From Candidatus Sulfopaludibacter sp. SbA3 (GTDB lineage Bacteria; Acidobacteriota; Terriglobia; Bryobacterales; Bryobacteraceae), in the NCBI GenBank assembly GCA_945861255.1, contig CAMAUG010000031.1, positions 1 to 19,723 of the forward strand: DNA of 19,723 nt, given 5' to 3'. A model generated the notes under the pieces. The model saw nothing but the letters and a program-made list of their open reading frames with translations, did not search any database and was not told where the DNA came from. Each line of letters begins with the position of its first letter. Positions within the stretch are counted from its first letter, which is position 1. Of this stretch, positions 15,095 to 19,723 are shown piece by piece. A program made the position numbers and the translations under genes.

Positions 15095-15150
15095 GACCCC
15101 CACGTTTCGCTCAAGAATCGGTTAGCTTAGTGGAGAGGTATCGGAATCCC

Positions 15151-17313
15151 ATGAGAATGAGACTTTCTTCCGCAGTCGCTTTCGCGCTGGCATCGGTGGC
15201 GGCCGCTCAAGATCATAACCATGCCCGCAACGTCCACGGCGTTCCCGGCGGCGTGCCGGAATTTTGCGCGAACGCCACGGTGTCCAGCACCGGCAGCGGC
15301 GCCTGGTCCGATGCGGCCACTTGGTCTACCAGGAAGGTTCCGGGCGCGGAGGACCGCGTGATGGTCGGGGCGGGCCACAAGGTGGTCTACGACGTGGCGA
15401 GCGATGTGAAGATCGGCTGCGTGGACGTGCGCGGCCAGCTCAGCTTCAAGACGGACGCGAACACGCGTTTGAAGACCGGGAACATCATGGTGTGGGACGA
15501 AGGCGCGATGGAAATCGGCACACCGGCGAATCCGATGGCGGCGACCGCCGTTGCGGAAGTGGTGATCGCGGATCAGAAAATCGACCGGAAGATGGACCCG
15601 GCCGAGCTTAGCCGCGGTATCGAAGTTCTGGGCCGTCTGACCATGCATGGCGCGGTGAAGTTGCCCACGTTCGTGAGGCTGGCTGAAGAGCCGCGCGTGG
15701 GGCAGGCCGAACTCAGGCTGGAGCAGGCGGCGCCGTCCTGGAAGGTGGGCGACGAGATCGTGCTGCCGGATACGCGCCAGTTGCGCGAGAACGAACGCGG
15801 CGATGCCTATAAGCCACAGGACGAGAGAGTCGCTATCGCCTCCATCAATGGCGACCGGATCACGCTCGCGACTCCCCTGAAGTTCGATCACAGGGGCGCG
15901 CGCGATGGCAACGATAAACTAGAATTTCTGCCGCATGCGGGCAATCTGACGCGCAACGTGGTGATCCGCTCGGAGAATCCGACCGGCACGCGCGGGCACA
16001 TGATCTATATGTCGCGCGCCGATATCGACCTGCGCTACGTTGAAGTCCGTGAAATGGGCCGCACGCGCATGGGCGTGCTGGACAACACGGAGTTCAACGC
16101 TCAGGGCGCGGTGGCCAAGCTGGGCACGAATCAGATCGGCCGCTACGCCATTCACTTCCACCACAACTTTGGCCCGAAACAGACACCGGCCAGCGGCTAC
16201 CAGTTCACGCTGGTGGGCAACGCCATCGACGGCGCTCCGAAGTGGGGCGTGACGGTGCACAACAGCCACTACGGTTTAGTGAAGGACAATGTGGCGTACA
16301 ACACGCACGGCGCGGGCATCGTGACCGAAGACGGCACGGAGAGCAACAACGTATTCGATCACAACTTCGCGCTGCGCTCGGCGGGTTCGGGTGAATTCGC
16401 GCCGCGCAGCGGTTACGGCGGGGCGGCGCCGGATCCGGGTGGGGAGGGCGCGGGCTTCTGGTTCCGCGGACCCAACAACTACATCCGCAACAACGTTGCA
16501 TCGAACGGCGATGTCTTCGGGTTTGGACTGGCCGCGGGCGCGCTGGGCAACGTGCGCATTCCCGCGTTCAAGGGCGGCGACACCAGCAAGAGCGAAGAAA
16601 CCAAGCTGGTGGATACCACTGAGATGCCGGTGCTGGAGTTCGTGAACAACGAAGCCTACGGTGCGATCCAGAGCGGCGTGGCGCTGGGGTGGAACGCCGA
16701 GATCAAGAATTTCCGCGTGTGGAATTCCTCGCGGCACGGCGTGACGGCGACGCCGACCGACAAGCTGACCATCGACACCGTTACGGTGCGCGGCGACAAG
16801 TCCGCGCTGGCGAACGAGTTTGAGAGCCCGGCGGGCGTGTGGGTGGGCGACTATGTTGCGAAGAGCATCACCGTGCGCAACGCCAACGTGCAGGGGATGC
16901 GCACGGGCGTGACCAGCCCGTTCTTCAATACCGATCAGAAGCCGGAGCCGGGGCGCGGGGATGGGTCCATGACAATTGAGAACGGCTACTTCCGCGACTA
17001 CGCCGGCGTGGTGGTGGGCACGGCGTACCGCATCAGTTCCACTACCGACCGACCGGTGAAGGTGGCCACCGTGCGTTCCTCGGTATTTGAGCCGATGAGC
17101 GGCGTGAGCAGCGGCATGTTTCCGCCGGCGGCCATTTCCATGAACTTCCGCATGGCGCCCGGCGACACGCAACCGCGCGACCCGATCTTCGTCCAGGACT
17201 TCAATAAGAAGTCCGGGGACAATTTCAAGGTCTACTATTCGCTGGAAGCGCCGAACAACGTGGCGCCGTGCAACGAAACGCGCCAGGGGATCGACGGGTG
17301 GGTCTGCAAGTAG
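15151..17313 (+). CDS. Secreted G8 domain/right-handed beta-helix protein (CEMIP-like)
   Basis: 720 residues with a signal peptide (MRMRLSSAVAFALASVAAAQ). A G8 domain follows (about 42-170), with the AWSDAATWSTRKVPGAEDRV start and glycine-punctuated strands. The central part is a parallel beta-helix with the signature IGRYAIHFHHN (329-339), VTVHNSHYGLVKDNVAYN (367-384) and TEDGTESNNVFDHN (392-405). This pattern also occurs in animal CEMIP/TMEM2 and PKHD1L1 proteins, where G8 plus beta-helix is linked to hyaluronan breakdown or binding. The start at 15151 was chosen because the signal peptide begins there; GGAGAGG (15132-15138) lies somewhat far upstream, and the frame continues 132 bp further 5' without other support. 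It lies 56 bp after the MmgE gene, so it may share that transcript. Function, possibly polysaccharide binding or cleavage, is an inference. Confidence 0.85.
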   Translation: MRMRLSSAVAFALASVAAAQDHNHARNVHGVPGGVPEFCANATVSSTGSGAWSDAATWSTRKVPGAEDRVMVGAGHKVVYDVASDVKIGCVDVRGQLSFKTDANTRLKTGNIMVWDEGAMEIGTPANPMAATAVAEVVIADQKIDRKMDPAELSRGIEVLGRLTMHGAVKLPTFVRLAEEPRVGQAELRLEQAAPSWKVGDEIVLPDTRQLRENERGDAYKPQDERVAIASINGDRITLATPLKFDHRGARDGNDKLEFLPHAGNLTRNVVIRSENPTGTRGHMIYMSRADIDLRYVEVREMGRTRMGVLDNTEFNAQGAVAKLGTNQIGRYAIHFHHNFGPKQTPASGYQFTLVGNAIDGAPKWGVTVHNSHYGLVKDNVAYNTHGAGIVTEDGTESNNVFDHNFALRSAGSGEFAPRSGYGGAAPDPGGEGAGFWFRGPNNYIRNNVASNGDVFGFGLAAGALGNVRIPAFKGGDTSKSEETKLVDTTEMPVLEFVNNEAYGAIQSGVALGWNAEIKNFRVWNSSRHGVTATPTDKLTIDTVTVRGDKSALANEFESPAGVWVGDYVAKSITVRNANVQGMRTGVTSPFFNTDQKPEPGRGDGSMTIENGYFRDYAGVVVGTAYRISSTTDRPVKVATVRSSVFEPMSGVSSGMFPPAAISMNFRMAPGDTQPRDPIFVQDFNKKSGDNFKVYYSLEAPNNVAPCNETRQGIDGWVCK

Positions 17314-17436
17314 CCCCGTGCGAGTTGAAGAGCAAGGCCGAACGCGCTGTTATTGATCCTCGGACAATGAAGATGTCGGTTCACGCAATGATGCTTCCTG
17401 CGTGGGGATACTTTCGCGGGCCGATCGCAATTCCAC

Positions 17437-17461
17437 CGGGCCGAGCTGCAAAGCCCGTTTT
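17437..17461 (+). terminator. Probable terminator of the G8 gene
   Basis: CGGGC (17437-17441) pairs with GCCCG (17453-17457) around an 11-nt loop, followed directly by TTTT. It lies in the 166-bp gap between the convergent G8 and HupE-like genes. The stem is short. Confidence 0.4.
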
Positions 17462-17479
17462 GCCGCAACCCGACGGTTT

Positions 17480-18568
17480 CTAGAGGATCAACCGCTCAAC
17501 CGTCCAATAAACCGCCATACAAGCAATCATCGAAGATGCAGGTACGACGATTCGCCTTCGATACCACGATTGATGCGAGCATTGCCATCCGAAAAGCAGG
17601 AACGCCGCGGCGATGACGGCAAGCTGTCCGGCTTCTACTCCCATATTAAATGCCACGAGGGCGGTCATGAATTCCGCGCGCGGCAGGGTGAGTTCCTTTA
17701 ATGCTCCCGCGAAGCCCAAGCCGTGCAACAACCCGAAGGCAAACACCAGCGCAACGCGCCATGCTTTCAGCTCGGAAAGAAAAATGTTCTCGATAGCGAC
17801 ATAGGCAATCGAGATAGCGATCATCGGCTCGACAATTCGGGGAGCGATTGCGACCAAGCCATACATGCTGAGCCCGAGCGTGATGGAATGCGCAACCGTG
17901 AACGCACTGACTTGCCACAACACGTCGCGCGCGCGGCGGCTGAGCAGATAAATACCCACCACGAAAAGCATGTGATCCAGACCACTCGGGACAATGTGCG
18001 TGAAGCCGAGCTGGAGGTAACGCGAGATGGTCGTCATCCGGCTCTCCGGCGCAGCTTGCGGCGCGGACACTTGCGGCGAGGAAAGCGATACTGGCGCGCT
18101 GCCTTGTCCGCCTTCCAGCCACTCGGTCACCGGCGCACCGCCATTTTGCACGGTCAAGGCATACGTAGCGAATGTCCAGGCGTAGCTCCAGGAGAATCGG
18201 CGCGCATCAGCGGGGATCTTGCCCGTCAAATGAATGGTGGCGGCAGGCGCCGAGTTTCGATCGACGGCCGGCGCGGCCGAATACGTGATTTCGGGCCGGA
18301 CCTCAATGCCATCGAACATGATCTTCACCCGCCGCCGGAAGTCAGTGTCGAAAGCGGTGAGTACTATTTGAAGCCGCGCGGCATCCGTGATCGAGCCGGG
18401 ATCGCGGCCGGCCACGGTCTCCAGCTTCTCCGCCAGCGCCGCCGCATCGGTGACGACTTCGATGTCGTACGTCTTGTTCTTCAATATCGCGGACACGCGC
18501 GACGTTCCTATCTCATGCGCCTGAGTGAGTGCGCCGCAAAGTAACAAAAGTATGGCTATGGATTTCAT
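17480..18568 (-). CDS. HupE/UreJ family membrane protein
   Basis: 362 residues. The start at 18568 gives a signal peptide (MKSIAILLLLCGALTQA) that leaves a mature N terminus of HEIGTSRV. An exported beta-rich domain (about 18-175) precedes a C-terminal membrane domain with about six helices (about 185-360). The membrane part has the family motifs FTHIVPSGLDHMLFVVG (189-205), FTVAHSITL (223-231), ENIF, FGLLHGLGFAGAL (278-290) and FNMGVEAGQ (307-315). The repeated His residues (191, 199, 227, 282) could bind metal. HupE and UreJ relatives are nickel or cobalt permeases, but for this second subgroup (HupE/UreJ_2) transport is unproven. Its ATG overlaps the stop of the upstream DUF4198-like gene as ATGA, indicating translational coupling. 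I would not claim nickel specificity. Confidence 0.85.
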   Translation of the reverse strand: MKSIAILLLLCGALTQAHEIGTSRVSAILKNKTYDIEVVTDAAALAEKLETVAGRDPGSITDAARLQIVLTAFDTDFRRRVKIMFDGIEVRPEITYSAAPAVDRNSAPAATIHLTGKIPADARRFSWSYAWTFATYALTVQNGGAPVTEWLEGGQGSAPVSLSSPQVSAPQAAPESRMTTISRYLQLGFTHIVPSGLDHMLFVVGIYLLSRRARDVLWQVSAFTVAHSITLGLSMYGLVAIAPRIVEPMIAISIAYVAIENIFLSELKAWRVALVFAFGLLHGLGFAGALKELTLPRAEFMTALVAFNMGVEAGQLAVIAAAFLLFGWQCSHQSWYRRRIVVPASSMIACMAVYWTVERLIL

Positions 18569-19341
18569 TTCGCTCCGGGCAGATCGAACGTCAGCGACGC
18601 CCAGTAGCTTTGCCAATCCGCATGACTTGCGGCGGGAGCGGGCGTCATGTGCACGGCCTTCACCAACCACATGCCGCCGGCCGGCAAACGCAAGCGCACG
18701 CGGCCATCGCCGGCCGTGCGAGCTGTAATCTTCTCCGAAGGATTGCGGCGATTCATGGCAATCACCAACGCGCCCGCCAGTGGATGATTTTCGTAGTTCA
18801 ACCGTAGGGGAAGCTCTTCACCGGCATGCATGCCATAGGGATTCCGTTCGGCGACCAGCTCCAATGGGAAGCCGAGCGCGCGATCCGCATCGCCGGTGTC
18901 CGCGGAAGCGAGCAGGCTCTTCGCGCAGCGCGAGAAAAGCTCGCGTACCGCGTTGCCGGTTTCGTTCCGGCTGGCTCTCAGCGCCGCGATGGCGTCCAGT
19001 CCTTCTTCTTTCAAATATTGATTGAACTTCCCGGCGGTTTCTTCCACTGAACTTGGGTTGCTGTGATAACCGATGACGTGAAGGCCCGGCTCGGCGACGC
19101 GGACAAAACCAGCGGGGTTGCCGCCATCGCGCCCGGCCACTGGTTTGCGGCCGGAGCGATCTTCGACGATAAATTCACGAATCAGCGCCGGATCGCGCGG
19201 AAGTGGATCGCCGAGGAGATCCTGGCCGACTAGTAGCCGAAGGGAAACGATCTCGCCCTGCGCCGGGGAAAACGTCCGCGGTTGAATCCACATGTCATGG
19301 GCGCTGAGCGAGGTGCATACGATAAACAAAAGACGCTTCAT
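18565..19341 (-). CDS. DUF4198-like exported protein
   Basis: 258 residues with a short signal peptide ending near Ala14, leaving HDMWIQP at the mature N terminus. This start is typical of DUF4198 and cobalt/nickel-associated periplasmic proteins. The body looks like two beta-rich domains: SLRLLVGQDLLGDPLPRD and a VRVAEPGLHVIGYHSNPS segment in the first, then a carboxy-terminal sandwich (about 175-258) with PLRLNYENHPLAGALVIAMN and GGMWLVKAVHMTP. A helical segment (about 105-150) lies between. GGAGG at 19349-19353, 7 nt before the ATG, supports the start. The last bases overlap the HupE-like gene (ATGA), so the pair is made together. The role is probably periplasmic and metal-related by association, but no binding site is clear. 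Confidence 0.78.
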   Translation of the reverse strand: MKRLLFIVCTSLSAHDMWIQPRTFSPAQGEIVSLRLLVGQDLLGDPLPRDPALIREFIVEDRSGRKPVAGRDGGNPAGFVRVAEPGLHVIGYHSNPSSVEETAGKFNQYLKEEGLDAIAALRASRNETGNAVRELFSRCAKSLLASADTGDADRALGFPLELVAERNPYGMHAGEELPLRLNYENHPLAGALVIAMNRRNPSEKITARTAGDGRVRLRLPAGGMWLVKAVHMTPAPAASHADWQSYWASLTFDLPGAK

Positions 19342-19365
19342 GGTGATTCCTCCCGAACGCCAAAC

Positions 19366-19387
19366 GGCCCCCGCGGTTGCAGGGGCC
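19366..19387 (-). terminator. Probable terminator of the DUF4331 gene
   Basis: GGCCCC and GGGGCC arms pair, with two further G-C pairs beyond a single C/A mismatch and a 4-nt loop. It lies about 19 nt after the DUF4331 stop on the minus strand and is followed there by GTTTGG. The stem is strong but the T run is short, so read-through into the DUF4198 gene is possible. Confidence 0.5.
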
Positions 19388-19405
19388 ATCTATCATCGAA
19401 ATTCC

Positions 19406-19723
19406 TTACGGAACCGGGATATCCGGAACCGGGGGAACGTTGATTCCGCCATGACCCTGCAACAGGCCTTGGTGCGCGGGAGCCAGGAACGGGAAACGGT
19501 CGAGGTAGTTTTTATCGTTGACCTCGACGCCCTTGGCAAGGCCCGCTCCAGGATCTCCTGCCACAATCAGACTGAGCAAAACGCTGTTCACGTTCACCTG
19601 ATTGCGATTCGGTGCAGTGCCGCCGCCCATGCGGCGCCCGTTGGGGAAGCTGGAATCGGTAGCCACGTCCAGCGTGAGTACGTCACCGGTGAATCCGTCG
19701 GCGATGGGGATCGGACGGCCCAG
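19406..19723 (-). CDS. DUF4331 domain protein, C-terminal part
   Basis: Only the last 105 residues are present. The gene enters from the right edge, so its start is outside the window. The visible segment LGRPIPIADGFTGDVLTLDV leads into FPNGRRMGGG, a DUF4331 signature where related proteins usually have NGRR followed by acidic residues. Later motifs are VEVNDKNYLDRFPFLAPAHQG. DUF4331 proteins are secreted beta-rich proteins of unknown function. I recall clusters of them with HupE/UreJ-type genes, and that partnership is seen here, with the DUF4198-like and HupE-like genes immediately downstream on the same strand. An ordinary stop codon ends the gene at 19406. Confidence 0.75.
   Translation of the reverse strand: MGRPIPIADGFTGDVLTLDVATDSSFPNGRRMGGGTAPNRNQVNVNSVLLSLIVAGDPGAGLAKGVEVNDKNYLDRFPFLAPAHQGLLQGHGGINVPPVPDIPVP

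Noticed and set aside
16276..17172. 298-residue His-rich reading frame antisense to the G8 gene
   Set aside because: It is the reverse-strand image of high-GC codons in a well-supported gene and has no recognisable domain.
17723..18544. 273-residue + strand reading frame across the HupE-like gene
   Set aside because: It is a shadow of the minus-strand gene, whose family motifs and signal peptide are clear.

Overview
The window is high-GC bacterial chromosome, densely packed, with several GTG starts and clear purine-rich ribosome binding sites. The gene mix is a c-type cytochrome/PQQ quinoprotein, a DUF1080 protein, DUF4331 and HupE/UreJ-type proteins, a CEMIP-like G8 protein, several acyl-CoA enzymes and signalling kinases. 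It suggests a soil heterotroph of the Acidobacteriota, most like Solibacter/Bryobacter relatives. That placement is an inference from gene content, not from a marker gene. I see no rRNA, tRNA, transposase, phage gene or CRISPR array.

Layout. (1) 19-2923, + strand: two signalling genes. The first is a receiver domain fused to a HisKA_2-type histidine kinase. The second is a receiver-PAS-kinase-receiver protein whose kinase core has lost its key residues. (2) 2914-4083, - strand: a glutaryl-CoA dehydrogenase-like enzyme whose end overlaps the kinase gene. (3) 4135-4491: a 25-bp tandem repeat of about 14 copies in the only long gene-free stretch, just upstream of (4) 4586-6166, a YcbB/LdtD-like L,D-transpeptidase. 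This lies tail-to-tail (38-bp overlap) with a MepK-like murein endopeptidase (6129-6668, -). (5) 6814-8655, -: a secreted cytochrome c/PQQ dehydrogenase, divergent from (6) a CPBP membrane protease and a DUF1080 protein (8760-10345, +). (7) 10357-11148, -: a MOSC protein. (8) 11296-15094, +: a likely operon of class III CoA-transferase, acyl-CoA dehydrogenase and MmgE/PrpD protein, followed by (9) a secreted G8/beta-helix protein (15151-17313). (10) 17480-19723, -: a HupE/UreJ-like membrane protein and a DUF4198-like protein translationally coupled by an ATGA overlap, preceded by the 3' part of a DUF4331 gene cut by the window edge.

How the genes fit together. The transpeptidase would make 3-3 peptidoglycan cross-links and the endopeptidase would open them, so the pair is a make/break module. 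The CoA-transferase, dehydrogenase and MmgE/PrpD proteins look like successive steps in breaking down an organic acid: CoA activation, alpha-beta desaturation, then hydration or isomerisation. The substrate cannot be read from sequence. The HupE/DUF4198/DUF4331 group looks like a cell-envelope, possibly metal-related, cluster.

The most unusual items are the stop-poor 25-bp minisatellite upstream of the transpeptidase, the apparent pseudo-histidine kinase, the convergent overlap of two opposing cell-wall enzymes, and the bacterial CEMIP-like protein.
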